Source of the DNA: an uncultured Marinomonas sp.
Lineage (GTDB): Bacteria > Pseudomonadota > Gammaproteobacteria > Pseudomonadales > Marinomonadaceae
DNA: 53,702 bases
Reading direction: 5' to 3'
NCBI GenBank assembly: GCA_947493575.1
Contig: CANLRQ010000020.1
Span: forward strand, 1 to 53,702
The translations under genes were made by a program, and so were the position numbers. This document shows positions 45,157 to 53,702 of this stretch, piece after piece (the stretch's first letter is position 1; each line of letters starts with the position of its first letter). Below the pieces are notes generated by a model. The model ran no database searches. It was not told the DNA's origin and saw nothing but the letters and a program-made list of their open reading frames with translations.

Positions 45157-48100
45157 AATATTCTTTAATTTCTTGAAGTATTTTTATAGCCGTCTCGAAT
45201 TCGAACTCATTAAGAGCGTTAACAATTTGTTTCACGTTTGCTGTTTGGCTTTTGGGTGCGAGCAGCATAAATTCTGTTAATAGGCTTTCATTGTATTCAT
45301 TATGAGTAATAAGTTCTAATAACTTATTTACAGCAACCATAAATTGCTCAGGTTTTTTGGGATCTAGATAACTGCTTTCTACAATAAGCGATTCTTTTAA
45401 AGTGGCTTTATAATCATTTATTAATGAGGTAAGTTTTTTTAACGATTCGATTAATTGAATGTGAGTTTCTGCTATTGCTCTTGTATTTTGATCTTTGCAA
45501 ACGGTTTCGAATTTAGAAAATAATGACATTAATGGGTACAGTGCTAAGTTGCCAGAAATTCCTTTAAGTGTATGAGCTGTTGAGATTGCTTTTGGCCAGC
45601 TTGGATTTGCTCCTAACGTATAATGGTGCATATCTGAAATTGTTGCAGAATTTGTTTCTACAAATCTTGAGAGTTCGGCGTAATAGCGTTCTTTACTGCC
45701 CCATAATTCTGAACCCTTTTCTTCATTGATTAGCGTTCTTTCAGCTGTAGAGCTATTGGTTTTTGCAGAGCTACTGGTTTTTGCAGAGCTGCTGCCTTTT
45801 GCATCTCTATTGATGCTTAAAGGAGGCTCAGAATATTCAATGTCTAGCACTTTGGCAATTTCACGATTTAACAGCGCAATATCAATGGGCTTATGACTGA
45901 AGCCTTCCATGCCTGCTGCTTTTGCTTCTGCTTTGTCTTTTTCTAAAACACCTGCTGTAAGAGCAATAATAGGAATGTGTTGCAGGTCTTGATCTTTTTC
46001 TAATGAACGCCTTGTTTTTGTTGTTGTTAAGCCATCCATAACTGGCATCTGTATGTCCATCAGAACAATATCAGGAGAGGTATTTTGCATTTGAGTAAGA
46101 GCCAGTTCACCATTTAATGCTGTAGTAACTGAATGACCATGTCGTGTTAATAGGAGGTAAAGTAGATCTAGATTTTGCTGTATATCATCCACAATTAAGA
46201 TTTTTAAAGGGGGCAGTTGAGCACTTGTGTTATCTTTTCCTAAGGGGATTTGTTTCGATATTTTTAAGGGAATTGATATGAAAAATTCGGTGCCGATATT
46301 AAGCTGACTAGACAGGGTAATTTGGCCTCCCATTAACTCAATAAGCTGCTTGCTTATAGTCGTCCCCAAGCCTGTCCCACCAAACTTTCTATTCATCGAG
46401 GCATCAGCTTGAGTAAAAGCATCAAAAATATGTTTGACTTGTTTGTCTGTCATTCCGATACCTGAGTCTCTAATGGCAAAGGTAACAGATTCTTGGGATG
46501 GATCGGCCTTAACCGTTAAACTTACTTCGCCTTTTTCTGTAAATTTAATCGCATTGCCTAGAATGTTCATCAAAACCTGTCGAATACGATCTGGTGCTCC
46601 CCAGTAATAATGCTGAAGATTTGAGTCGAGATGTAGCTCAAGATTTAAACCTTTCTTTTGAGCTTGCAACCAGAGTGTGGAAATCACAGTGTCAATTTCT
46701 TCAATTAAAGAAAATGTTGTTTGCTCTAATTGCATCTTTCCTTTGTCTAGTTTTGCACTATCAAGAACATCATTTAATAGATGTAATAGTGACTTAGCGG
46801 ATTTATTAATGGTTTTTAAATGATCTTTTTGTTTTTCTAACGAGAGGTTTTCATCTAATAAAAAGTCGCTAAAACCTATAATGGCGTTCATTGGAGTACG
46901 AATCTCATGGCTCATATTAGCAAGGAAAGCCGATCTAGATGCTGCAGCCTGCTCTGCTTGCTCTTTTGAGTACCTGAGCTCTTCTTCCATGGATTTTCTC
47001 TCTGTGATATCCATGATAAATCCATCAATATAAATACCTTGCGATTCAGTATTTGGAACGATTCGTCCATGTTCCAGTAACCATCGAACTTCTTTATTTT
47101 TTGTGACGATTCGATATTCTGTGGCGTAGGTTTGCTCTCTTTTTTGGGTGCTATGCAAAAATGCCGCGACGTCATCGGGATGGAGCAAGTCAATAAAGTC
47201 ATGGTGTAAATGTGGTTCAATAAAGCTACTTACTGGATAGCCTGTTATTTTTTCCACAGCATCACTAATAAATAATATTTGGCTGTTACGAGTGTCTTTT
47301 GTACGGAAAACAATACCGGGAATATTACTGACAAGAGAACGGAATTTTTCTTCGTTCTCTTGCAGTTCTAATTGCATCTTTGTTCGTTCGCTAATATCAG
47401 AGAAAAATGCAACGTAGATGTTCTCATATCGAATTATTGCATGACCAATAACGAGCCGTATGTTTATTTGGCCACCATTTTTATGGAGTGCTATAACATC
47501 TTGTTCTTTACCTATAACAAGGCTTTCTCCGAAAATAATCGCTGAATTAGAATAGTTTTCGACATTTCTAGGTAAATAAGTCGGTAGTAATTCTCGGAGA
47601 TGTTTGTTTAAAAACTCTTCTTTTGTCCAACCAAATAATGCACTCATTACTTGATTTATATTGAGAATATAACCGTTTTCATTAAAGGTTAGAACACCAT
47701 CGATTGATGTATCTGTTATGGCTTTTAGGTACCTTTCATTCGCTTTAGCTTCTTGGGATATATCTTGATAGCGGAACATCATGTTCATCATGCTAACAAA
47801 CCCCATAATTACAGATGTGATGACAGCAATTCCTAACCCTAAAAAGAGCGACACATTGGTGTCTGGTGGAATCATCGCCATACCTTCTGGAATGGTGAAG
47901 CGTGCGGCATACATACCGGTATAATGAGTGGATGAAATTGCAAACCCCATAAAACAACTTGCGATCAGAGTAGTTTGGAGTGATGTGAAATTGTGGTATT
48001 TGAATTGCTGTAATTGGCATCTAAGCCAAAGGGATAGCATTGATAGTACGATTGCCACAAGGATAGAAATACAAAATGTAATAAAGTCATAATGCAGCGA

Positions 48101-48553
48101 CATCATCATTTCCATTGCAGCCATACCAATGTAATGCATGGAGCCAATACCTGAACCAACTAAAATTCCGCCGATTAAGACTGTATTAAAGTTGATGTCG
48201 GTTCTCATAAGAATATTTAACGTTATCCAAGATGCTAGCATCGCAGGGAAAAAAGACAGCAGCGTAATATAGGGGTCATAATGGACATGGGAGCCCAATT
48301 TAAAAGCAAGCATGCCGATAAAATGCATAGACCAAACGCCAATGCCCAAGGCGAGACTGCCTGAAAACAAGAGAAAATGACGACGCTTAAAGGATTTACT
48401 TGATTCCGCAAGGTGAGCCACATTAAAGCCTACAAAAGAGGCAATAATAGAGATAATAATAGAAACCACGACCATAAAAGGGTCAAGAGTGCCGTAAATA
48501 AATTGGCTCGCGTCTTGAGGTATATCGAACAGGGTTGCAAACTTATCTATCAT
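45143..48553 (-). CDS. MHYT-PAS-PAS hybrid histidine kinase with receiver and HPt domains
   Basis: The 1136-residue membrane kinase begins with an MHYT sensor of about seven membrane segments, with three motif copies ([24 protein letters not shown]) thought to bind a metal and sense gases. Two PAS domains follow (about 265-380 and 390-510). Then come HisKA with the phospho-acceptor [15 protein letters not shown], an HATPase with [13 protein letters not shown] and GGTGLG, a receiver with [12 protein letters not shown], a Ser/Ala/Thr-rich linker and a C-terminal HPt domain ([11 protein letters not shown]). I chose the ATG at 48553 (MIDKFATLF), with AGGAA upstream; a longer frame to 48619 adds 22 residues of no known domain. 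Output is probably the HD-GYP regulator. Confidence 0.93.
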   Translation of the reverse strand: MIDKFATLFDIPQDASQFIYGTLDPFMVVVSIIISIIASFVGFNVAHLAESSKSFKRRHFLLFSGSLALGIGVWSMHFIGMLAFKLGSHVHYDPYITLLSFFPAMLASWITLNILMRTDINFNTVLIGGILVGSGIGSMHYIGMAAMEMMMSLHYDFITFCISILVAIVLSMLSLWLRCQLQQFKYHNFTSLQTTLIASCFMGFAISSTHYTGMYAARFTIPEGMAMIPPDTNVSLFLGLGIAVITSVIMGFVSMMNMMFRYQDISQEAKANERYLKAITDTSIDGVLTFNENGYILNINQVMSALFGWTKEEFLNKHLRELLPTYLPRNVENYSNSAIIFGESLVIGKEQDVIALHKNGGQINIRLVIGHAIIRYENIYVAFFSDISERTKMQLELQENEEKFRSLVSNIPGIVFRTKDTRNSQILFISDAVEKITGYPVSSFIEPHLHHDFIDLLHPDDVAAFLHSTQKREQTYATEYRIVTKNKEVRWLLEHGRIVPNTESQGIYIDGFIMDITERKSMEEELRYSKEQAEQAAASRSAFLANMSHEIRTPMNAIIGFSDFLLDENLSLEKQKDHLKTINKSAKSLLHLLNDVLDSAKLDKGKMQLEQTTFSLIEEIDTVISTLWLQAQKKGLNLELHLDSNLQHYYWGAPDRIRQVLMNILGNAIKFTEKGEVSLTVKADPSQESVTFAIRDSGIGMTDKQVKHIFDAFTQADASMNRKFGGTGLGTTISKQLIELMGGQITLSSQLNIGTEFFISIPLKISKQIPLGKDNTSAQLPPLKILIVDDIQQNLDLLYLLLTRHGHSVTTALNGELALTQMQNTSPDIVLMDIQMPVMDGLTTTKTRRSLEKDQDLQHIPIIALTAGVLEKDKAEAKAAGMEGFSHKPIDIALLNREIAKVLDIEYSEPPLSINRDAKGSSSAKTSSSAKTNSSTAERTLINEEKGSELWGSKERYYAELSRFVETNSATISDMHHYTLGANPSWPKAISTAHTLKGISGNLALYPLMSLFSKFETVCKDQNTRAIAETHIQLIESLKKLTSLINDYKATLKESLIVESSYLDPKKPEQFMVAVNKLLELITHNEYNESLLTEFMLLAPKSQTANVKQIVNALNEFEFETAIKILQEIKEYYDKL

Positions 48554-48748
48554 GATATTCCTATAGCTTGAGTGAATTCTGATCTTTATTTGTATTGTAT
48601 GGGATGATTTTCTGTGCAACTACTTTCCATACTAGCTGGTTTTTTATTATTTAGTATAGCCCATGCTAGTCTGTATCTTCCTTCTTTAAGTATCTGCCAC
48701 TGTTTTCTTGTAATTGTCATTTATATACTGAGTTCTCACATTTAATGC

Positions 48749-48807
48749 AGGTGCGAATAGGTCCTTTTACCTCAGCATGTGGATAAAGCCTGCTATTCGC
48801 ATCTTCC
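48749..48807 (+). repeat. R2 MITE-like element, copy d (short form)
   Basis: A short copy with ends AGGTGCGAATAGG and TATTCGCATCTTCC, still inverted repeats. It retains a perfect DnaA-box 9-mer TGTGGATAA (48778-48786). It ends 20 bp before the racemase start codon. Confidence 0.7.
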
Positions 48808-48826
48808 TTTAACTTAAGGAGTCAAA

Positions 48827-49519
48827 ATGAAGACTATTGGTTTGATTGGTGGCATGAGTTGGGAATCGACAGCAAGTTATTACGCTTTTATAAATCAGCA
48901 AGTGAAAGCAGAATTAGGTGGCTTACACTCCGCTAAAGTATGTTTATACAGCGTGAATTTTGCTGAAATAGAGGTGCTGCAACATGCTAACAAATGGCAT
49001 GAAGCGTCTGTTATTTTGATCGACGCTGCGAAACGTTTGGAAGCAGCGGGAGCAGATTTTATCGTTATTTGTACCAATACTATGCATAAGTTGTACTCAG
49101 AGATTCAAGCTGAAACCCAATTACCGATTATTCACATAGCAGATGCAACGGCGGAACAGCTAAAAAAAGATGGCATTGAGAAAGTTGGACTTTTAGGCAC
49201 ACGTTTTACAATGGAAGAAGATTTTTATAAAAGCCGTTTGCAGAGTCTGTATGGTATTGAGGTGTTGATTCCAAATGAAGAAGACAGACAATCTGTTCAT
49301 AGAATTATTTACGACGAATTGTGTCTGGGAAAGGTTGAGAATGGATCAAGAGAGACTTATATTAATATTATTAATCGCTTGTATGAGCAAGGTGTCCAAG
49401 CGGTTATTTTAGGATGTACTGAAATAGCCTTATTAATTCAACAGGAACATACTCCTGTCAGACTTTACGATACGACTATGATACATGCTGAAAGTGCAGT
49501 GAAACTTGCTCTTAAATAA
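48827..49519 (+). CDS. Aspartate/glutamate racemase family protein
   Basis: The 230-residue protein resembles YgeA-type amino-acid racemases, cofactor-independent enzymes with two active-site cysteines. Those appear in VICTNTMH (Cys80) and ILGCTEIALL (about Cys194). The N-terminal IGLIGGMSWEST substrate loop is typical. The specific amino acid is unknown; the broad-specificity class includes Asp and other residues. A ribosome-binding site (AAGGAG) is in place. R2 copy d sits directly upstream. The LysE-type exporter gene follows after 30 bp, hinting at D-amino-acid production and export. Confidence 0.9.
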   Translation: MKTIGLIGGMSWESTASYYAFINQQVKAELGGLHSAKVCLYSVNFAEIEVLQHANKWHEASVILIDAAKRLEAAGADFIVICTNTMHKLYSEIQAETQLPIIHIADATAEQLKKDGIEKVGLLGTRFTMEEDFYKSRLQSLYGIEVLIPNEEDRQSVHRIIYDELCLGKVENGSRETYINIINRLYEQGVQAVILGCTEIALLIQQEHTPVRLYDTTMIHAESAVKLALK

Positions 49520-49549
49520 CATGCGTCTCTCATACAAAAGGAATAGAAA

Positions 49550-50170
49550 ATGGACATTATTCAGGGGTTATTATTAATCACGACGATACATTTGTTGGCG
49601 GCCATGTCTCCGGGGCCTGACTTTGTTTTAGCGTCTCAACAAACACTGGTGAATGGTAAAAAAGCCGGCTTTCTGGTGAGTTTTGGAATTACTTTAGGGC
49701 TGTCCATTCACATTTTGTATTCTGGACTTGGTTTAGCGACGATTATTGCAAACTCTGTGACAGCCTTGTGGGCAATTAAGATTCTTGGCGGCGGATATTT
49801 ATTGTATTTAGGGTGGAAGGGCATTCGTGCAAAAGCATCGACAGGAGAATTGGTGAAGGAGAATGTGGTACAGCATTCCGCACTGAAAAGCATTGGGGTA
49901 GGATTTTTATGTAATGCACTCAACCCTAAAGCGCCTATTTATTTTGTCTCTTTATTTACCGTGGTACTTTCTCCTGATATTGGCTTCTTGGAGTTAGCTA
50001 TATACGGTGCTTGGATGATGATCATTCAAATGGGCTGGTTTTCTGTCATTGTTATGTTGTTATCATCTCCTCCAATATATCGTCGATTTAAAGCGGCATC
50101 ACATTGGGTTGACAGAGTAATGGGGGCAGCAATGATTGGGCTGGGTTTAAAGGTTATGCTGACTCGCTAA
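49550..50170 (+). CDS. LysE/RhtB family amino-acid exporter
   Basis: This 206-residue inner-membrane protein has about six hydrophobic segments and the family N-terminus with MSPGPDFVLASQQTLVNGKKAG, followed by GITLGLSIHILYSGLGL and LGGGYLLYLGWKGIRA. RhtB-type proteins export amino acids such as homoserine, threonine or lysine. The specificity is unknown. It follows the racemase gene by 30 bp with AAAGGAA as ribosome-binding site, so the two likely form an operon ended by the terminator at 50182-50220. Confidence 0.93.
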   Translation: MDIIQGLLLITTIHLLAAMSPGPDFVLASQQTLVNGKKAGFLVSFGITLGLSIHILYSGLGLATIIANSVTALWAIKILGGGYLLYLGWKGIRAKASTGELVKENVVQHSALKSIGVGFLCNALNPKAPIYFVSLFTVVLSPDIGFLELAIYGAWMMIIQMGWFSVIVMLLSSPPIYRRFKAASHWVDRVMGAAMIGLGLKVMLTR

Positions 50171-50181
50171 AATTCTGATAT

Positions 50182-50220
50182 AAAAAAACGCCGATACTGT
50201 TTTTAGTGTCGGCGTTTTTT
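50182..50220. terminator. Bidirectional rho-independent terminator
   Basis: AACGCCGATACT pairs with AGTGTCGGCGTT (one G-T pair), with A- and T-tracts on either side. It is shared by the convergent LysE-type and rhlE genes. Confidence 0.9.
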
Positions 50221-50245
50221 ATGGGAAATTTTTGCAAGCTAGAGA

Positions 50246-51673
50246 TTAGTCGTTTGTTGGACGTCTTCTAGGGGATCTAGGTGGATTAGGTTTTCCACTG
50301 TTTGTCGTTGAATTCACAGGCTTTTTCGTCGAGTTATTGTGATTATTTCTGCTTTGTCTGTTAGACGCTGGTTTATCAGATGTTGACGAATTGTTTTTAT
50401 TTCCACCTTTCCCTTGATTACTTGGCTTAGAAGAATTGGAGCGAGGAGAATTAGCACGAGAAGAGTTACTTCTATTTGAAGCTGGTTTTGGCTTGTTCAC
50501 TTTTATGGGGCGTGAATCCAAAGTGGTTACTGGCACACTATGGTTAGCTGAAAAACCTTCTATGTGACGGCGTTCCAATACTTGCTTAATCAAGCTTTCA
50601 ATAGCAATAAGTTGGTTTACTTCATCGGCTGATACTAGTGAAACCGCATGACCTGTTGCTCCAGCTCTGCCCGTACGACCAATACGATGCACATAATCTT
50701 CTGCAACATTAGGTAAGTCAAAGTTAACAACTTGGGGTAATTGCTCAATATCCAGTCCACGTGCAGCAATGTCTGTGGCCACAAGAATTCGAGTAACATT
50801 GGTTTTAAATTCGGCAAGGGCTTTGGTTCGTGCACCTTGGCTTTTATTTCCATGAATAGCGGCGGCAGTTATGCCAGCTTCGTTTAATTGTTTTGTTAAT
50901 TTGTTGGCTCCGTGTTTAGTACGGGTGAATACCAATACTTGCTTCCATTGATTGTCTTTTATTAATTGCGCTAATAAGCTGCCTTTTTCTTTTTTATCAA
51001 CACAATGAATCCATTGTTTGACTGTGTTGGCGGTCGCATTTCTAGGAGTAACAGAAATCTCAACAGGGTTATTTACCAGACCTTTTGCCAGATCACGTAT
51101 CTCATTGGAAAAGGTGGCGGAGAAGAGAAGGTTTTGGCGTTTTGCTGGTAAGACTTTCAGCACTCTTTTAATGTCATGAATAAAGCCCATGTCTAACATG
51201 CGGTCTGCTTCATCTAAAACTAAGATTTCTAACTGATTAAACTTCAAGGCATTTTGATTGTATAGGTCTAATAAACGCCCCGGTGTTGCAATGAGAATGT
51301 CTACTCCGCGACGCAGTGACGCTATTTGAGGGTTAATTTTCACGCCGCCAAACACTACCGCAGACCTTAATGGTAGATTTTGACCATAAGTTGCAATGCT
51401 TTCTCCTACTTGAGCTGCAAGTTCACGTGTTGGCGTTAACACAAGGCAACGAACTTGATAGGCTTTTGCTTGTTCTCCTTGGGAAAGAAGCTCAAGTAAG
51501 GGAAGGGTGAACCCTGCGGTTTTACCAGTACCTGTTTGTGCTGCTGCCATGACATCTTTACCATCCAATACTGCGGGAATGGCTTGTGATTGAATTGGTG
51601 TAGGGGTGTCATAACCTTGTTTTTCAATGGCTTTTAGAAGAGGGGCACTTAGGCCCAAGGCAGCAAAACTCAT
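50246..51673 (-). CDS. rhlE: DEAD-box ATP-dependent RNA helicase RhlE
   Basis: RhlE helicases unwind RNA in ribosome assembly and RNA turnover. The 475-residue protein has the Q motif ([14 protein letters not shown]), [36 protein letters not shown] and [14 protein letters not shown], in family order. The last 90 residues are a Ser/Asn/Lys/Arg-rich disordered tail ([21 protein letters not shown]) typical of RhlE. It is transcribed leftward, a single gene; yegD lies upstream, ending at the terminator at 51693-51730. Confidence 0.95.
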   Translation of the reverse strand: MSFAALGLSAPLLKAIEKQGYDTPTPIQSQAIPAVLDGKDVMAAAQTGTGKTAGFTLPLLELLSQGEQAKAYQVRCLVLTPTRELAAQVGESIATYGQNLPLRSAVVFGGVKINPQIASLRRGVDILIATPGRLLDLYNQNALKFNQLEILVLDEADRMLDMGFIHDIKRVLKVLPAKRQNLLFSATFSNEIRDLAKGLVNNPVEISVTPRNATANTVKQWIHCVDKKEKGSLLAQLIKDNQWKQVLVFTRTKHGANKLTKQLNEAGITAAAIHGNKSQGARTKALAEFKTNVTRILVATDIAARGLDIEQLPQVVNFDLPNVAEDYVHRIGRTGRAGATGHAVSLVSADEVNQLIAIESLIKQVLERRHIEGFSANHSVPVTTLDSRPIKVNKPKPASNRSNSSRANSPRSNSSKPSNQGKGGNKNNSSTSDKPASNRQSRNNHNNSTKKPVNSTTNSGKPNPPRSPRRRPTND

Positions 51674-51692
51674 AGGTAAATCTCATAATAAA

Positions 51693-51730
51693 GAAGGAAA
51701 AAGCCACTTAATTGCGCTTGCTTCAAGTGG
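51693..51730 (-). terminator. Rho-independent terminator of the yegD-like gene
   Basis: Read leftward, CCACTT pairs with AAGTGG across a 15-base loop, followed by CTTTTTCC. It is 73 bp after the stop of the Hsp70-like gene. A run of seven G (51729-51735) lies at its left-hand side on the plus strand. Confidence 0.55.
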
Positions 51731-51802
51731 GGGGGCAGCATACCTGATTGCGCTACGCTCGACCAGCGTTACCCCAACACGAAAACGACAGAAATAGCAT
51801 GC

Positions 51803-53182
51803 TTAAGAGAAAATTCTCTCTGCCCACACACCTAGCCCAGTAGCCACACTACCAAAATGATCGCCATCTAATATTTCTACATCTCCAAGGTTTTGTCTAA
51901 TGGCTTCAAGAATAAGAGGTGATTGTGCGGAACCACCAGTAATAAAGACAACATCAGGTTTTTCCCCTGCTTCTTTTACTGCAAGATTCATAAGGGCCAT
52001 CATTTTCAACAAGGGTGGCTGAATGGCATTTGAGTAGGCGTTTCTTGAAATATCACAGATAAGTGCTTTTTCAATATAACTAAGGTCAACTTGATGCTCT
52101 AGTTTACTAGATAAGGCGATCTTACATTTTTCCGCATCACGTACTAGCTGAAAGTTCTGTTTATTCTCGCGTAACATTATAAGCCGATTCAGTAGGTGCG
52201 GCTCTTTTGTATCACGTAACATTTGTTCTAAGTGAGTCTCTGTTTGGAGGCTGTTAAAATGAACCTGTGCACTGACATCGTTCGTTGTAACGGCATCCCA
52301 GAAAAATTTGGTTGGCATAGGTAAGCCATTTTTTAAATCTGACTCCATGCCGAACAAGGGCATAAAATTCTTCCCTGCAAGTTGGATATCTAGATCGTTA
52401 CCGCCAACCCTTTCCCCTGTATGGCTTAAAAAGTCATTTTTCCGATCCATTTTATGTCGATAACTGGGCCCCATTCGGACCATTGCACAGTCAGAGGTAC
52501 CACCCCCAATATCGATAACCAGTACGGTTTTATCTTGAGTTAATCTTTCTTCGAAGGCAAAACCCGCAGCGATGGGCTCATAGAGGAACTCGACCTCTTT
52601 ATAGCCTGCGCGTTTGGCCGCAGTGGTTAAAATTGAAAGTGCTTGAGCATTACTTTTATCAGCATCAATACCTTGAAAATTTACCGGGCGCCCAATGACG
52701 GTATGAGTAAGTGTATCGCCTAAATGTGCTTCCGCTTTTTGTTTAATGTTCTGCATCATGGCGGTAACAATGTCTTCGAAGAACTCTATAAATTGAGGGC
52801 GAAAGCCGCTGCTTCCTAAGAAAGACTTTGGAGATTTAACAAAATAGCCTTCGTCTGGGCACTCTAAATAATGTGAAAATGCTTCTCTTCCAAAAAATAG
52901 AGTTTGTTCATCGGCACCAATATCATTAGACAATCGAACTCGGCTCGCTTGAGATAATTGATTACGTCGAGATTGAATGAAATGTGATTGATCGTCTTTT
53001 TCAGGGATGCATTTTGCTACTGATTCCACAATCAGCTCTCTTTCCAAGGCATATAAGGTAGAAGGCAGAAAAGGTTGGTCTTTTTCTAATGGAACTAAAG
53101 AAGGAGAAACTTCCCCTTTTGAATTTTGTAGCGGTGCGCTTAGAGCGCAATTTGAAGTGCCGTAATCTAGACCAGTAATCAT
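51803..53182 (-). CDS. yegD: Hsp70-family protein, YegD type
   Basis: The 459-residue protein is an actin/Hsp70-type ATPase lacking the usual substrate-binding domain, as in E. coli YegD (450). Nucleotide-binding motifs are GLDYGTSNCA (phosphate 1), VIDIGGGTSDCAMV (phosphate 2) and VVFITGGSAQSPLI (adenosine). I chose the ATG at 53182 (MITGLDYGTSNC), as it starts the domain; a frame reaching 53266 adds 28 unrelated residues. GGAA upstream is a weak ribosome-binding site. Its biological role is not known. Confidence 0.92.
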   Translation of the reverse strand: MITGLDYGTSNCALSAPLQNSKGEVSPSLVPLEKDQPFLPSTLYALERELIVESVAKCIPEKDDQSHFIQSRRNQLSQASRVRLSNDIGADEQTLFFGREAFSHYLECPDEGYFVKSPKSFLGSSGFRPQFIEFFEDIVTAMMQNIKQKAEAHLGDTLTHTVIGRPVNFQGIDADKSNAQALSILTTAAKRAGYKEVEFLYEPIAAGFAFEERLTQDKTVLVIDIGGGTSDCAMVRMGPSYRHKMDRKNDFLSHTGERVGGNDLDIQLAGKNFMPLFGMESDLKNGLPMPTKFFWDAVTTNDVSAQVHFNSLQTETHLEQMLRDTKEPHLLNRLIMLRENKQNFQLVRDAEKCKIALSSKLEHQVDLSYIEKALICDISRNAYSNAIQPPLLKMMALMNLAVKEAGEKPDVVFITGGSAQSPLILEAIRQNLGDVEILDGDHFGSVATGLGVWAERIFS

Positions 53183-53702
53183 TGTATGTATTCCAATAAA
53201 GCGATCAGTCAAAATGAATGTATAGGAAGGTTTTGAAATAAATAAAGGGGCGGGAAAATAGCACAATCTTAAATTGGATTCGATAAGAAATTTAAAATCT
53301 ATACTAATCCATCATAAAATAAAGTGTTTAGGTAAAAACCAAATCAAATCGCTATTCACATTCGATACTCGCCTCGAATAGCAGGCTTTTATCCACATAC
53401 TGAGACAAGAGGACTTATCCGCACCTCCCCTAATCGTTCTTGAGTTTTTAGGTTTGCTTTTTCACCGATATGAGACACAATTTGACTTGAATTGGTGAGT
53501 TTTATTGCAATGGCTTGATAGTCTTTAAACAACTCAGACAGTTGTGATAGAAGCTGATTGAAAAAAATCAATGGAAGATTGCGAATTGTCTAAACGAGCC
53601 GTTAAATGGTTATTCTTTTATTAAATAGATACTCTGTTTAAGCGCAAGCTTTTTTGTGCTCTTCACTAAATAGTTTTGAGGAGTCATAGGGTGTGTTTAA
53701 TT
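53183..53702. other. Right-hand intergenic end with R2 copy e
   Basis: The last 520 bp contain R2 copy e (53350-53430). A leftward 60-codon frame at 53389-53571 (MIFFNQLLSQLSELF..) runs into the repeat and ends there; I see no family motif and doubt that it is a gene. The GGAG just before the window's end (TTTTGAGGAGTCATAGG) could be a ribosome-binding site of a gene outside. Confidence 0.45.
53350..53430 (-). mobile_element. R2 MITE-like element, copy e
   Basis: Read leftward, it starts GGGAGGTGCGGATAAG, a two-change variant of the IS5-type end, and runs through the common core to TCGAATGTGAATAG. The far end is worn. It contains a perfect TTATCCACA at 53389-53397. No target duplication is visible. 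Confidence 0.72.

Noticed and set aside
53389..53571. 60-codon leftward frame starting MIFFNQLLSQLSELF
   Set aside because: Its C-terminal part is encoded by R2 copy e and no family is recognisable. It may be the remains of a gene cut by the insertion, but I cannot support that.

Overview
The window looks like chromosomal DNA of a marine gammaproteobacterium close to Marinomonas or a related Oceanospirillales genus. The main support is the conserved order mrcA - pilus/secretin genes - aroK - aroB - damX-like - gltB - gltD, the roughly 40% GC composition, and the many signalling genes. Genus is an inference from gene order and protein character; no marker gene such as 16S rRNA is present. I saw no rRNA, tRNA, CRISPR array or complete insertion sequence.

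Region 1 (1-18.9 kb) is accessory. A leftward giant gene encodes a roughly 2900-residue repeat protein (DUF4347 head, cadherin-like repeats, RTX calcium-binding repeats, DUF4214-like tail). Upstream of it, also leftward, lie a TIGR03032-family gene, three tandem 177-residue phage-tail-collar (MdpB-like) genes, a GNAT acetyltransferase and a DUF6916-like small protein. Next come a sulfotransferase, a small HExxH protein, an unusual methyltransferase-PhyH dioxygenase fusion and an Asp/Asn beta-hydroxylase. This looks like a non-phage extracellular-protein locus with a set of possible tailoring enzymes. It is my best candidate for an undescribed system.

Region 2 (19-34.4 kb) is core: penicillin-binding protein 1A; a divergent, compacted PilM/N- and PilO/P-like gene pair plus a short HofQ/PilQ-type secretin; shikimate kinase; 3-dehydroquinate synthase; a DamX-like SPOR protein; and both glutamate synthase subunits.

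Region 3 (34.7-53.7 kb) holds signalling and housekeeping genes: an Aer-like PAS chemoreceptor, a Kef-type antiporter, MltA, a 7TM-DISM/GGDEF/EAL protein, a J-domain protein, a YugP-like zinc peptidase, an overlapping MHYT hybrid kinase/HD-GYP regulator pair, an Asp/Glu racemase, a LysE exporter, RhlE and a YegD-type Hsp70.

Two families of short non-coding mobile repeats are scattered between genes. R1 is about 141 bp with ends GAGACCTTTGCAC; seven whole or partial copies are present, and two are flanked by 5-bp direct repeats. R2 is 60-150 bp with IS5-type ends GGAAGGTGCGAATAAG; five copies are present, one flanked by CTAG on both sides, and all five contain a perfect DnaA-box 9-mer TTATCCACA. 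Several R1 copies end within about 60 bp of start codons.
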